This document shows positions 44,246-52,796 of a DNA stretch of 64,000 nucleotides, piece by piece. Every line of letters starts with the position of its first letter. The stretch's first letter is position 1. The notes beneath the pieces were generated by a model that ran no database searches, was not told the DNA's origin, and saw only the letters and a list, made by a program, of their open reading frames with translations. The stretch comes from Bacteroidaceae bacterium (GTDB taxonomy: Bacteria; Bacteroidota; Bacteroidia; Bacteroidales; Bacteroidaceae). The DNA is taken from contig JAFXEF010000001.1 in assembly GCA_017520935.1 (NCBI GenBank), forward strand, positions 33,077 to 97,076, given 5' to 3'. Both the position numbers and the translations under genes were made by a program.

Positions 44246-44772
44246 TGCTAAGGCGGGTCTTGAATATTTTTCACAGCAAATGCACTATGTCTTCGCGCTT
44301 ACCGCAAAAATAGTAAAAACAAAACAGTTATTGGTAAAGCAACAGACACATGTTTCACTTTTTTATGATACTTTAACAGAGATCTCAACAATCAATCAAT
44401 TGCCTCTGAAGCACGATATAGGGATATGAACGAGCTAATAAGGCAAAACGTCGAGTTGTGCGCATAAGTGTAGACTGCTCGTATAGTTTTGTGTGGCTTG
44501 TGGTGAGCCAAGAAGCGTATGACGAATGTCTGCGCTTTTTTTTGCAACCATTTGCAACTTTTCGGGCTTTCGTTAGTTGGATGGAATAATGGCACGTGGT
44601 TTGGACAGACTATGTGTGTCTAAACAAACAAAACGAATACGGCACATATTGCCCTTGTCTCAAAGGGTTGTGTTTCTTCTGAGAAAAAAATCATAGATGC
44701 TTGTTTGTTGCCTTTTATGTAAACTATTGTTGCTTATGCATGAGTAATGTGTTGTTGATAATTGCATGTTTT
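44246..44772. other. Intergenic region without recognisable gene
   Basis: AT-rich, about 530 bp. A T-run after GCGC near 44530-44543 and several short ORFs are present, none convincing. No tRNA, repeat or structured RNA recognised. Confidence 0.5.
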
Positions 44773-44804
44773 TTTGTCTATATCGTTTTTTATGAGTAAC
44801 TTCG
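44773..44804 (+). promoter_or_regulatory. Promoter of ftsY (TAACTTCG variant)
   Basis: TTTG (44773-44776), 20-nt spacer, TAACTTCG (44797-44804). The same -7 variant occurs at 2990 and, on the minus strand, at 15347. It is 26 nt before the chosen ftsY ATG. Confidence 0.6.
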
Positions 44805-44830
44805 CATCATAATTGAAATACTGTATACTT

Positions 44831-45781
44831 ATGGGATTTTTTTCATTTCTCTCTAAGGACAAGAAAGAAGTGCTCGACAAGGGTTTGTCGAAGTCGAAAG
44901 AGAGTGTGTTGGGAAAGATTACCCGAGCGATTGCGGGTAAGTCGAAGGTAGATGATGAGGTACTCGACAATCTGGAAGAGGCTCTGATAACCTCGGATGT
45001 GGGCATCGATACCACGTTAAAGATTATCAAGCGTATCGAGGAGCGTGTGGCGCGTGACAAGTATGTGACCACGAACGAACTGAACGGAATACTGAAAGAT
45101 GAGATCGCGGCCCTGCTTACAGAGAATGAGACGACAAATACCGAAGGATTCTCTATCCCCGATGATGCCAAGCGTCCCTATGTGATTATGGTGGTGGGTG
45201 TGAATGGAGTAGGCAAGACGACTACCATCGGTAAGTTGGCTCACCAGTTCAAAAAGGCTGGTTTGAAGGTCTACCTTGGTGCGGCCGATACGTTCCGTGC
45301 AGCTGCCGTAGAGCAGTTGGTGGAGTGGGGACATCGCGCAGACGTGCCTGTCATCAAGCAGAAGATGGGTGCCGACCCTGCTTCGGTGGCTTTTGATACG
45401 GTGAAATCGGCCGTTGCCAATGATGCCGATGTGGTCATCATTGACACTGCAGGCCGTCTGCACAATAAGGTGGGACTCATGAATGAGTTGACGAAGATAA
45501 AGAATGTGATGAAGAAGGTGGTGGACTATGCGCCCAATGAGGTTCTCTTGGTGCTCGACGGTTCTACCGGACAGAACGCCTTCGAACAGGCCCGGCAGTT
45601 TACACTCGCTACGGAGGTCACTGCATTGGCTATCACGAAGCTCGATGGTACGGCCAAGGGTGGCGTGGTAATCGGAGTGTCTGACCAATTCAAGATCCCT
45701 GTTCGCTACGTTGGATTGGGTGAAGGGATTGATGACCTCCAACCGTTCAACAAGACCGAGTTTGTGGATTCACTTTTCTAA
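44831..45781 (+). CDS. ftsY: Signal recognition particle receptor FtsY
   Basis: 316 aa from ATG 44831 (MGFFSFLSKDKK); the frame is open six codons further. FtsY docks ribosome-SRP complexes at the membrane. Short N-domain (about 1-105), then the NG GTPase: VNGVGKTTTIGKLA, DTFRAAAVEQL, IIDTAGRLHNK, TKLDGTAKGG and GVGEGIDDLQPF-like GLGEGIDDLQPF. There is no acidic A-domain, as usual in Bacteroidetes. It is 9 nt before rimO. Confidence 0.96.
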   Translation: MGFFSFLSKDKKEVLDKGLSKSKESVLGKITRAIAGKSKVDDEVLDNLEEALITSDVGIDTTLKIIKRIEERVARDKYVTTNELNGILKDEIAALLTENETTNTEGFSIPDDAKRPYVIMVVGVNGVGKTTTIGKLAHQFKKAGLKVYLGAADTFRAAAVEQLVEWGHRADVPVIKQKMGADPASVAFDTVKSAVANDADVVIIDTAGRLHNKVGLMNELTKIKNVMKKVVDYAPNEVLLVLDGSTGQNAFEQARQFTLATEVTALAITKLDGTAKGGVVIGVSDQFKIPVRYVGLGEGIDDLQPFNKTEFVDSLF

Positions 45782-45790
45782 TTACAGAGA

Positions 45791-47182
45791 ATGGTTAAAA
45801 ACAGAATAGACGTTATCACGCTCGGTTGCTCCAAAAATCTGGTGGATTCGGAGAAACTGATGAAACAGTTGGAGGCGCACGGCTACACGTTGGCCCATAA
45901 TCCCGATGTGGTGGAGGGTGAAGTGGTAGTCATCAATACCTGTGGGTTTATCGGTGATGCCAAGGAAGAATCTATCAATATGATTCTTGAGGTATGTGCG
46001 CTGAAAGCCCGGAGGCGTGTGCGCAAGGTGTTCGTGATGGGTTGCCTCTCGGAACGTTATATGGCCGAGCTTGGTGAAGAGATACCACAGGTGGATGGCT
46101 ATTTCGGCAAGTTTGATTGGGAGAAACTGGTGGAGAGATTGCAAGAAGACAAGAATGGTAGTTGTCAGCAGTCAAAGTCACAATTAAGCAAGAGCAAAGA
46201 TTGCTTGCAAGCTCTGTCGAGTGACGCGACCTCAACGAAGATTACTGTTGATTGCCGGTTGGATCGTGTTCTCACCACCCCTAACCACTATGCCTACGTG
46301 AAGATATCGGAGGGATGTGACCGTACCTGTGCCTATTGCGCCATACCTATTATTACAGGCCACCACGTGAGCCGTCCTATGGAGGAGATTGTAGAGGAGG
46401 TGCGTTTGCTGGTGAGCAAGGGCGTGTCGGAGATACAGCTGATAGCTCAAGACCTAACATACTATGGCGTGGATCTCTACAAGAAACAGAGCATCGCCGA
46501 GTTGGTGGAGCGCATTGCAGATGTGGAGGGGGTAAAATGGGTGCGCCTGCATTACGGCTATCCCACACACTTCCCCATGGACTTGCTCCGTGTGATGCGC
46601 GAGCACGACAATGTATGCAAATACCTTGATATAGCCTTGCAGCACGTGAGTACCAAAGTGCTTAAGAATATGCGACGTAATATCACCAAGGAGGAGACTA
46701 TGGATCTGCTTCAGACCATCCGCCGCGAAGTGCCAGGTATCTATCTGCGAACCACGCTGATGGTGGGTTTCCCCGGTGAGACGGAGGAGGATTTCGAAGA
46801 GTTGGTTCAGTTTACCAAAGATATGCGATTTGAGCGTATGGGAGCCTTTGCCTATTCTGAGGAGGAGGGTACGTATGCTGCCGAACATTTCGAGGACAAT
46901 ATCGATGATGACACCAAGCAGGAGCGTCTGAGCCGTTTGATGCGCATACAGCAACGTATCGCCGAGGAGGTGAGTGCTGCAAGCATAGGCAAGACTCTAC
47001 AGGTGGTTATCGACCGCGAAGAGGGCGACTATTACGTAGGTCGCACTGAGTTTGACTCGCCCGAGGTGGATCCTGAAGTGCTGCTCCTCAAGGCCGACAA
47101 CAAGGTAGAGGTGGGACAGTACTATAGGGTAGAAATTACGGGGGCCGATGAGTTTGACCTGTATGGAAAGGTTAATGCTTAG
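45791..47182 (+). CDS. rimO: Ribosomal protein S12 methylthiotransferase RimO
   Basis: 463 aa. It adds a methylthio group to an Asp of S12. The N-terminal MTTase domain has its three cysteines (LGCSKN, NTCGF, MGCLSERY), the radical SAM motif is CDRTCAYC, and a TRAM domain lies at the C-terminus. Unusually, about 30 extra residues, rich in Ser, Lys and Gln (SCQQSKSQLSKSKDCLQ...), lie between the MTTase and radical SAM domains, roughly residues 118-150. The insert looks like a linker and contains two more Cys. Confidence 0.95.
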   Translation: MVKNRIDVITLGCSKNLVDSEKLMKQLEAHGYTLAHNPDVVEGEVVVINTCGFIGDAKEESINMILEVCALKARRRVRKVFVMGCLSERYMAELGEEIPQVDGYFGKFDWEKLVERLQEDKNGSCQQSKSQLSKSKDCLQALSSDATSTKITVDCRLDRVLTTPNHYAYVKISEGCDRTCAYCAIPIITGHHVSRPMEEIVEEVRLLVSKGVSEIQLIAQDLTYYGVDLYKKQSIAELVERIADVEGVKWVRLHYGYPTHFPMDLLRVMREHDNVCKYLDIALQHVSTKVLKNMRRNITKEETMDLLQTIRREVPGIYLRTTLMVGFPGETEEDFEELVQFTKDMRFERMGAFAYSEEEGTYAAEHFEDNIDDDTKQERLSRLMRIQQRIAEEVSAASIGKTLQVVIDREEGDYYVGRTEFDSPEVDPEVLLLKADNKVEVGQYYRVEITGADEFDLYGKVNA

Positions 47183-47214
47183 TGCTCCAAGCAATTGAGT
47201 AAATAAAGGATGAT

Positions 47215-47493
47215 ATGAACAACAAGGAGTTTATCAATGAATTGTCTAAGCAGACGAACCAATCGGTTGGTGCAACGACCAAATTGGTAAATGATACGAT
47301 TAGGATACTGGAAGAGCACTTTCAACAGAATGATGTTGTTGCCTTTTCTGGCTTTGGCAGTTTCGAGGTGAAGAAAAAGATGGAGCGTATTTCGGTAAAT
47401 CCTACCACAGGCAAGCGTTATCTTATACCGCCTAAATTGGCGCTTAGCTTCAAACAGAGCAACGTGCTGAAAGACAAATTTAATGCAGAATAA
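47215..47493 (+). CDS. HU-family DNA-binding protein
   Basis: 92 aa. Standard HU/IHF length, with FINELSKQTNQSVGATTKLVND, FSGFGSFEVKKK and the DNA-contacting arm RISVNPTTGKRYLIPPKLALSFKQS. A nucleoid protein. It lies 11 nt before the HU-LysM gene, which carries the same domain. Confidence 0.95.
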   Translation: MNNKEFINELSKQTNQSVGATTKLVNDTIRILEEHFQQNDVVAFSGFGSFEVKKKMERISVNPTTGKRYLIPPKLALSFKQSNVLKDKFNAE

Positions 47494-47504
47494 GCAGTCG
47501 TGAT

Positions 47505-48860
47505 ATGGGAAAGATAACATTGACCACTATAGCCGAAGAGTTAGTTGCCAGAAATGGTGTGAGCAGAGAACTGGCCGATAACTTTGTGCATGCAATTGTA
47601 GAGACCATAGAAAAGGGACTGCGAGAAGATGGCTTGGTGAAGATTAAGGGGTTGGGAACCTTCAAACTGATGGAGGTGAGCGATCGTGGAAGTGTGGACG
47701 TTAATACAGGTGAACGTATCACCATTAAAGGCTATCGCAAAGTTTCCTTTACGCCCGATAGTGCTATGAAGGAGTTTGTGAACCGTCCGTTTGCACATTT
47801 CGAACCTACTGAGCTTAATGAGGGATATCCTGCAGAAGAGGTGCGGCTTGAAGATGTTGGGGGTGAAGACGGGGTAAATGAAACTGTCGATGTTGCCGGA
47901 CTGCCTGAGAGTCCAGTGTCATCGGACTGCCAGTCTGATAAGACTGATGATGAGGAATTGAAATCCTCTGAAGAAAATGCAGCAACCATTGGTGGAATTG
48001 CTGTTTCGGAGGTTGATGAAGTTTTGGAGGTTGAAAGTAAAGCCGCTGTAATCACCGGAACCGAAGAGGTGTTGGTGCCTATAGTGAATGAGGAATCTGT
48101 AGAGGTGGAAGAAAACGAAGTACCTGTAGCTGAAGAACCTGTTGTCACTGAAGAGGCTGTTGGTATTATAGAAGAAGCAGTTGTCACTGAAGGAGAAGTG
48201 GTTGTGGCTGAAGAAACGATTGAGCCTAAGGTGTCAGTCTCAGAAGAGGAGAAGCCTTCAAAACGCGGTGGTTGCGGGTGGATTATCGTAGTCCTTCTCA
48301 TAGCTCTAACATGTGGGGTGTACTATTTTATAACGATAGATCAGGATGCCCTTTCGGACTACGAAGCCAAGATAGAAGAGTATAATGATATGATGGTGAA
48401 TCCCAACCTGGAAGAGGAATTGGGAGAGGAGTGGGATGAAGAACCTCAAAACGCACCAACTCCTAAGATGACTCCTGGTGTCATAAAATCACAGAAGCAA
48501 CAAGCGGGAGTGGATTCATCGGAGGTCTCCACGGTACAATCTGAACAGCAAAACAAGGTGATGCCAACAGATCAAGAATCTGGCAGTGAAAAATACTGTA
48601 CGGTGAAGCTCACGGAGTTACTTGAGGCTAAGGAACTCAAAGACATTACTCCTGCTGATACTACCGATTATATTATCGATGGTACGCTCGTAACTCACGA
48701 ATTGAAGAGTGGGGAGACCATCATTCTATTGGCTCGTAAGTATTACGGTGACAAGCGCTTGTGGCCTTACATTGTCAAATACAACTGGATGAAAGACTAT
48801 AACAATGTGGCTGTCGGTCAGATGATTAATATTCCTGCACTGAAGGATAAGTCACACTAA
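47505..48860 (+). CDS. Membrane-anchored HU-like and LysM domain protein
   Basis: 451 aa. Residues 1-95 are an HU domain (TTIAEELVARNGVSRELADNF, KGLGTFKLMEV, VNTGERITIKGYRKV). A long Glu/Val-rich acidic linker follows (about 105-255), then one TM (about 262-284, WIIVVLLIALTCGVYYF), a second acidic linker and a C-terminal LysM-like domain (about 395-450, THELKSGETIILLARKYYGDKRLWPYIVKYN ... VGQMINIP). LysM binds peptidoglycan. The arrangement puts HU inside and LysM outside the inner membrane, in parallel with the HU-SPOR protein at 17580. Confidence 0.88.
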   Translation: MGKITLTTIAEELVARNGVSRELADNFVHAIVETIEKGLREDGLVKIKGLGTFKLMEVSDRGSVDVNTGERITIKGYRKVSFTPDSAMKEFVNRPFAHFEPTELNEGYPAEEVRLEDVGGEDGVNETVDVAGLPESPVSSDCQSDKTDDEELKSSEENAATIGGIAVSEVDEVLEVESKAAVITGTEEVLVPIVNEESVEVEENEVPVAEEPVVTEEAVGIIEEAVVTEGEVVVAEETIEPKVSVSEEEKPSKRGGCGWIIVVLLIALTCGVYYFITIDQDALSDYEAKIEEYNDMMVNPNLEEELGEEWDEEPQNAPTPKMTPGVIKSQKQQAGVDSSEVSTVQSEQQNKVMPTDQESGSEKYCTVKLTELLEAKELKDITPADTTDYIIDGTLVTHELKSGETIILLARKYYGDKRLWPYIVKYNWMKDYNNVAVGQMINIPALKDKSH

Positions 48861-48912
48861 ACTTGGGTCGGTCAGCTTCAAGCTCACTTAAGAAGAACTG
48901 TTGTTATAATTT

Positions 48913-48946
48913 GCGGTGGCCCCTTTCTCACGAGAGAGGCCACCGC
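48913..48946. terminator. Bidirectional terminator
   Basis: GCGGTGGCC (48913-48921) pairs with GGCCACCGC (48938-48946), with CTTTCTC/GAGAG inside. A T-rich tract follows near 48956. It separates the convergent HU-LysM and BtuG-like genes. Confidence 0.85.
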
Positions 48947-48975
48947 TTGGCAAATAGTTTTTTATAAATCAATTC

Positions 48976-50061
48976 TTACTGATAGTTCACGAAAGCCGCC
49001 TGGTTGGGATTGGCACCACCCACATCGAAGCGGTGGATAAGGCGACCCTCATGATTGCAGCGGTGTATCATGCCCGACGATACGAACTTGGTGCCCGCAA
49101 GGCCGATGTAGAAGTCGCCATTCTTTGGGTTCACTTCCATCATATATACGCTATTGGAAGTAAGCTCCTCGGTGTCTCCCTGCAAGAACGACTGGTTGCT
49201 TATGGTAGCCGTAGCCACATCGTAAGTGAAGAAGGTGTTCTCGGTTTCGTAGGTAGCCCAGTTGGTGGCAGAGTTGCAAAGATAGAGCATGCCATCATAG
49301 GCGACGGCACGTGTGGCGTGGGTAATGGTGCGCACCTCACCCGTAGCCACATCGATGTGTTGCACTGGGTAATCGCAGTTCCAGTTCTCGTCGTACTGAC
49401 CGTTGGCGAGGAGGTATACGCTATCTCCTGCCACGACAAACTGCTGAGGATTCCACTCTACGGTGATGGAGGCGATGGAGTCGAAGGTGGCTACATCGAT
49501 GACTGTCACCCGATTGTCGTATCCCCAGCCCGAGTTGGCCACAAGCAACTGTCCCTTATGCAGGATGATATCCTCGGGGTTCAGACCAGTGGGAGCATAG
49601 TCCACGACACTCAAGTCTGAGGCCTTCATCTTGGCTACCTTACCGCTGTAGAGGGTGACGTAGATGTAATCCCCGTCGGCCGTGAGGTAGCGTGGCTGAC
49701 CCTCTTCGGCCGAAAATGGATGGCGGGTAAGTTCATTACCCTCGATGTCGAGTTTGGCCACATACGAGGATCCATAAACCGAAACGTAGAGATGCCCCTT
49801 GTGGTAGAGGATGTCCTGTCCTGTGTCGCCTAAGTACTGGCCGTTCTGAGTCAAATAGTATTCGGGAGTACAGAGCAAGCTGTCGGACTTATATGCCGAG
49901 ATATCGGCATTGTTTGCCCCCCACAGGCCTTCGCACAGGATGAATACATCAGGATTACTTACCACGGGGTCGATACAGCCTCCACGGTCTTCCGGTTCGC
50001 AACTTGCAAGCACGAAGCCTGCCAAACAAGCGCATAATGCGCTACGGTACACTTTCTTCAT
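48976..50061 (-). CDS. Surface beta-propeller lipoprotein, BtuG-like, under a cobalamin riboswitch
   Basis: 361 aa from ATG 50061 (MKKVYRSALCACLAGFVLASC); the lipobox is LASC, Cys21. The longer frame to 50124 is not needed. The body is a run of YVTN/YncE-type blades (VFILCEGLWGANNADISAY, ILYHKGHLYVSVYGSSYVAKLD, ILHKGQLLVANSGWGYDN), consistent with a seven-bladed propeller. BtuG of Bacteroides is such a lipoprotein; it captures B12 at the cell surface and hands it to BtuB. A cobalamin riboswitch directly upstream supports the role. No btuB or other B12 uptake gene is in the window. Confidence 0.85.
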   Translation of the reverse strand: MKKVYRSALCACLAGFVLASCEPEDRGGCIDPVVSNPDVFILCEGLWGANNADISAYKSDSLLCTPEYYLTQNGQYLGDTGQDILYHKGHLYVSVYGSSYVAKLDIEGNELTRHPFSAEEGQPRYLTADGDYIYVTLYSGKVAKMKASDLSVVDYAPTGLNPEDIILHKGQLLVANSGWGYDNRVTVIDVATFDSIASITVEWNPQQFVVAGDSVYLLANGQYDENWNCDYPVQHIDVATGEVRTITHATRAVAYDGMLYLCNSATNWATYETENTFFTYDVATATISNQSFLQGDTEELTSNSVYMMEVNPKNGDFYIGLAGTKFVSSGMIHRCNHEGRLIHRFDVGGANPNQAAFVNYQ

Positions 50062-50134
50062 TTTTGATTTTAGATAAGAAAGTAAAACAAAATGTGTCCC
50101 TACGCATACTTTCCTCGAATACACGCGGTTTAAC

Positions 50135-50398
50135 TGGTTTTGCAGGTCTTCTGACTCACCCTACACATCGGCCTTCCCAACCTCTTCTTCTGGTTTAGAG
50201 TTTCTTGTTTAGTGTTTAGAGCTTAGGAAACCATCCTAATAACTAACTCTTAACTTTCAGCTCTAAAAACCCTGACAGAGCATCAGTGGCAATAGATTCG
50301 ATGTGCAACACAAGGGCACACAGCAGCGGGACTGTTCAGGACTTTCACCTGATTCCCTTTTCATCCGTAGCCCGCAATCGGGGCATCGGGAACAAAAC
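50135..50398 (-). promoter_or_regulatory. Cobalamin riboswitch
   Basis: On the minus strand in order: GTTTTGTTCCC, GGGAATCAGGTG, TCCTGAACAGTCCCGCTGCT, GCCACTG, GGGAAGGC, and the B12 box AGTCAGAAGACCTGC (50141-50156). GTTTTG at the 5' side pairs with CAAAAC at the 3' side as P1. This is the classic adenosyl/cobalamin aptamer set. It lies 74 nt upstream of the BtuG-like gene and would switch it off when B12 is plentiful. Confidence 0.93.
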
Positions 50399-50403
50399 TG
50401 CTA

Positions 50404-50411
50404 CAAAGGTA
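50404..50411 (-). promoter_or_regulatory. -7 box of the riboswitch transcript
   Basis: TACCTTTG on the minus strand, immediately upstream of the aptamer. A divergent TACCTTTG for the acetyltransferase lies 45 bp away. Confidence 0.6.
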
Positions 50412-50455
50412 ATATATTCCTTTATTGAATGAAAGTTTTTCTTCGTTATTTTTTT

Positions 50456-50463
50456 TACCTTTG
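50456..50463 (+). promoter_or_regulatory. -7 box of the acetyltransferase gene
   Basis: TACCTTTG ends 8 nt before the ATG at 50472, so the message is leaderless or nearly so. Confidence 0.55.
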
Positions 50464-50471
50464 TAACCGTT

Positions 50472-51005
50472 ATGATACATTTCCATACCATACATGATGT
50501 AGAGGATCAGTCATGGCCACTGTTTTTAGATGTCTACACCGCGTCATTCCCGATAGATGAACAAAGACCTACGGACGATATCGCCCGCCTGCTGACTGAT
50601 GAGCCACGCTTTTGCGCTATGGCACTCCTCGACGGAAAGGAGCGCTTCGTGGGGCTTCTCACCAGCTGGAAATTTGATGCCTTTATATATGTAGAGCATT
50701 TCGCCTTGGCTGTCGCATTGCGCTCGCAAGGATATGGCAGCATGGCATTGCAGGCATTCATTGCGAAAGTGTCCCCCTGTCCTATCGTACTGGAGGTGGA
50801 ACCTCCTACGGACACTCTCGCCAGGCGTAGGGTAGGCTTCTACGAACGGTGTAGCCTCGCATTATATGATTACGACTATATCCAACCGTCCTATACGCCC
50901 GACCGTATGGCACTACCACTGCGGTTGATGGGAACCTTGCCTACAGGCACCGACCTCCACGAGGTTGCCGAAAAACTGCATCGCGAGGTGTATGGGATAA
51001 AATAA
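50472..51005 (+). CDS. GNAT-family N-acetyltransferase
   Basis: 177 aa. It has the GNAT fold with YVEHFALAVALRSQGYGSMALQAFI, the acetyl-CoA pyrophosphate loop (R-S-Q-G-Y-G), then IVLEVEPPTD and GFYERCSL, the usual beta5-alpha4 pattern. It acetylates an amine on an unknown small molecule or protein. No close functional partner is adjacent. Confidence 0.87.
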   Translation: MIHFHTIHDVEDQSWPLFLDVYTASFPIDEQRPTDDIARLLTDEPRFCAMALLDGKERFVGLLTSWKFDAFIYVEHFALAVALRSQGYGSMALQAFIAKVSPCPIVLEVEPPTDTLARRRVGFYERCSLALYDYDYIQPSYTPDRMALPLRLMGTLPTGTDLHEVAEKLHREVYGIK

Positions 51006-51025
51006 TCGTCAAACAGGGTGCGCTG

Positions 51026-51078
51026 TGAAAAATATTGAAATAAATTTCATATTTCTCGCTCGTTTGTTTGTATCTTTG
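51026..51078 (+). promoter_or_regulatory. Dispersed hairpin-promoter repeat before the glycosyltransferase gene
   Basis: TGAAA-TAAA-TTTCA, then TATTTCTCGCTCGTTTGTTTG and TATCTTTG (51071-51078). The ATG of the next gene is at 51087, only 8 nt further on. Confidence 0.7.
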
Positions 51079-51086
51079 TGCCACGT

Positions 51087-52193
51087 ATGAAGATACTGCT
51101 CTTGGGAGAATACAGCAATGTGCATTGGACGCTGGCTTGCGCTTTACGCAAACTGGGGCATGAGGTGTGCGTGGTTTCGAACGGTGATGAATGGAAGGGC
51201 TACTCTGCTGACATTCCGCTCGTCCGTCAAGCAGGCTATTTTGGTAGTGTCGCCTATGTGTGTAAGGTGCTGCAGCTGTTGCCTAAACTAAGGGGATACG
51301 ATGTGGTGCAGCTCATTAACCCCGTACACTTCATTGACCTTAAGGCCGAGCGGGGCATACGCATCTACGACTACCTGCGTCGTCACAACAAGCGGGTGTT
51401 TCTCGGCGCTTTCGGCTACGATTACTATTATGTATATGATAGCGTGGTGCGTCGTACATTGCGCTATTGCGATTTCTATACTCCTACCCGCGAGGTGCGT
51501 CACGAGTGGAACACGGCCAACGAGTACGATTGGCTACACACCTTCAAGAAGGAATCCAATATCCACATTGCCGAGACGTGTGACGGCATCATCAGTGGAC
51601 TCTATGAGTACGATATTGCCTACCGCTCTCGCTTTCCCGAGAAGACAACGTTTATCCCTTTTCCCATTGAGCTGAACGGTACATCGGAAGGTGCACAGTC
51701 ATCTATAGGTGCCAACCGTAAGATTCGCTTCTTCATCGGTGTGCAACGGCACCGTTCGGCTCTGAAGGGCACCGATATCATGCTACGTGCCCTTGAAAGG
51801 CTTGTGAACGACTATCCCGATCGTGCCGAGATGGTGAAAGCCGAGTCGGTTCCCTTCACCCAATACAAAGAGATGATGCGTAGTAGTGATGTGTTACTTG
51901 ATCAGATATACTCATACACCCCCGCCATGAATGCCCTGTTGGCTATGAGCCAAGGGCTGGTGCTGGTGGGAGGTGGCGAAGAGGAGAACTATGCTATCCT
52001 TGGCGAGGAGGAGTTGCGCCCTATTATCAACGTGCAACCTGATGAGGACGACATATATCGCCAGCTCGAGCAACTGGTGCTGTGTCCCGAACGCATAGCC
52101 CAGCTCAAGCGGGATAGCATCACCTATATACAACGTCATCACGATAGTATCAAAGTGGCCAAGCGATATCTGGAGGCATGGAGGAAAAAATAA
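51087..52193 (+). CDS. Glycosyltransferase (GT4-like)
   Basis: 368 aa from ATG 51087; a GTG three codons upstream overlaps the -7 box and is rejected. N-terminal MKILLLGEYSNVHWTLACALRKLGHEV is a typical GT-B nucleotide-fold start. The C-terminal half has IRFFIGVQRHRSALKGTDIMLRAL, LLDQIYSYTPAMNALLAMSQGLVLVGGGEEE, the GT4 donor-binding E-x7-E-like area. Likely transfers a sugar to a surface glycan or lipid. No other glycan gene is adjacent, so the acceptor cannot be inferred. Confidence 0.82.
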   Translation: MKILLLGEYSNVHWTLACALRKLGHEVCVVSNGDEWKGYSADIPLVRQAGYFGSVAYVCKVLQLLPKLRGYDVVQLINPVHFIDLKAERGIRIYDYLRRHNKRVFLGAFGYDYYYVYDSVVRRTLRYCDFYTPTREVRHEWNTANEYDWLHTFKKESNIHIAETCDGIISGLYEYDIAYRSRFPEKTTFIPFPIELNGTSEGAQSSIGANRKIRFFIGVQRHRSALKGTDIMLRALERLVNDYPDRAEMVKAESVPFTQYKEMMRSSDVLLDQIYSYTPAMNALLAMSQGLVLVGGGEEENYAILGEEELRPIINVQPDEDDIYRQLEQLVLCPERIAQLKRDSITYIQRHHDSIKVAKRYLEAWRKK

Positions 52194-52195
52194 AA

Positions 52196-52220
52196 GAACC
52201 CAAGTCGTCGACTTGAGTTC
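52196..52220 (+). terminator. Hairpin after the glycosyltransferase gene
   Basis: GAAC + CAAGT pairs with ACTTG + GTTC. A T-rich tail is missing, so termination efficiency is unclear. Confidence 0.4.
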
Positions 52221-52226
52221 TCCTGC

Positions 52227-52301
52227 TGGTAGCGCCTACGGGAATCGAACCCGTGTTCCATGCGTGAGAGGCATGTGTCCTAGCCGCTAGACGAAAGCGC
52301 C
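52227..52301 (-). tRNA. tRNA-Glu (CTC), copy 1, CCA encoded
   Basis: The minus strand folds as a standard cloverleaf: acceptor GGCGCTT/AGGCGCT, D arm GTCT...GGAC, anticodon stem CATGC/GCATG with loop CTCTCAC (anticodon CTC), and T arm CGGGTTCGATTCCCG. The bases after the discriminator are CCA in the genome. Confidence 0.93.
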
Positions 52302-52355
52302 ATAAAAAGCCCCTTATGTTTATCCACCCCGGGGCGGGTGTTTCCATTAACCTTG

Positions 52356-52427
52356 TAGCGCCTACGGGAATCGAACCCGTGTTCCATGCGTGAGAGGCAT
52401 GTGTCCTAGCCGCTAGACGAAAGCGCC
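52356..52427 (-). tRNA. tRNA-Glu (CTC), copy 2, no encoded CCA
   Basis: The 72 nt up to the discriminator are identical to copy 1; the following genomic bases are CAA, so CCA must be added. The 54-nt spacer differs from the flanks of copy 1. A recent tandem duplication of the tRNA gene is likely. Confidence 0.93.
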
Positions 52428-52441
52428 ATCTTGCAAAAGAG

Positions 52442-52528
52442 CGGAAGCTGGGGGATTCGAACCCCCGGTACGGTAACCCGTACGGCAGTTTAGCAAACTG
52501 CTGGTTTCAGCCACTCACCCAAACTTCC
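52442..52528 (-). tRNA. tRNA-Ser (GCT)
   Basis: 87 nt on the minus strand with a long variable arm (CCGTACGGGTTACCGTACCGG area). Acceptor GGAAGTT/AGCTTCC, anticodon stem GCAGT/ACTGC with loop TTGCTAA, anticodon GCT. CCA is not encoded. It reads in the same direction as the two Glu genes and is probably first in their transcript. Confidence 0.93.
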
Positions 52529-52699
52529 ATTGAGGATTAACTGTTTCCCTTTTGCGGCTGCAAAGGTAGGTACTTTTTTCGAATCCGCCAATAAAACTGA
52601 ATTTTTTTTTCTGTCTTTGTGTAAAAAAATGGAGATTTGCTGTGTTAGTTGCGAGTAGACCCCATTTTATTGCTCGTTTTGCCAACTTTTGAGGTGAAA

Positions 52700-52775
52700 A
52701 CCTGAAGATACTTTCACTCGCTTTGAAAAAATCAAAGTAAACTTTGCTTTTCTCACTCGTTTGTTTGTATCTTTA
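52700..52775 (+). promoter_or_regulatory. Dispersed hairpin-promoter repeat before the B12-radical SAM gene
   Basis: GAAGATACTTTCACTCGCTT, then hairpin CAAAG-TAAA-CTTTG, then CTTTTCTCACTCGTTTGTTTG and TATCTTTA (52768-52775). Same layout as the other copies. It lies 21 nt before the chosen ATG. Confidence 0.65.
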
Positions 52776-52796
52776 CCCAAAATTAATGACGATAGT

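Noticed and set aside
44246..44772. Possible small gene in the gap before ftsY
   Set aside because: All ORFs are short, lack a promoter or recognisable motif and show no protein-like composition.
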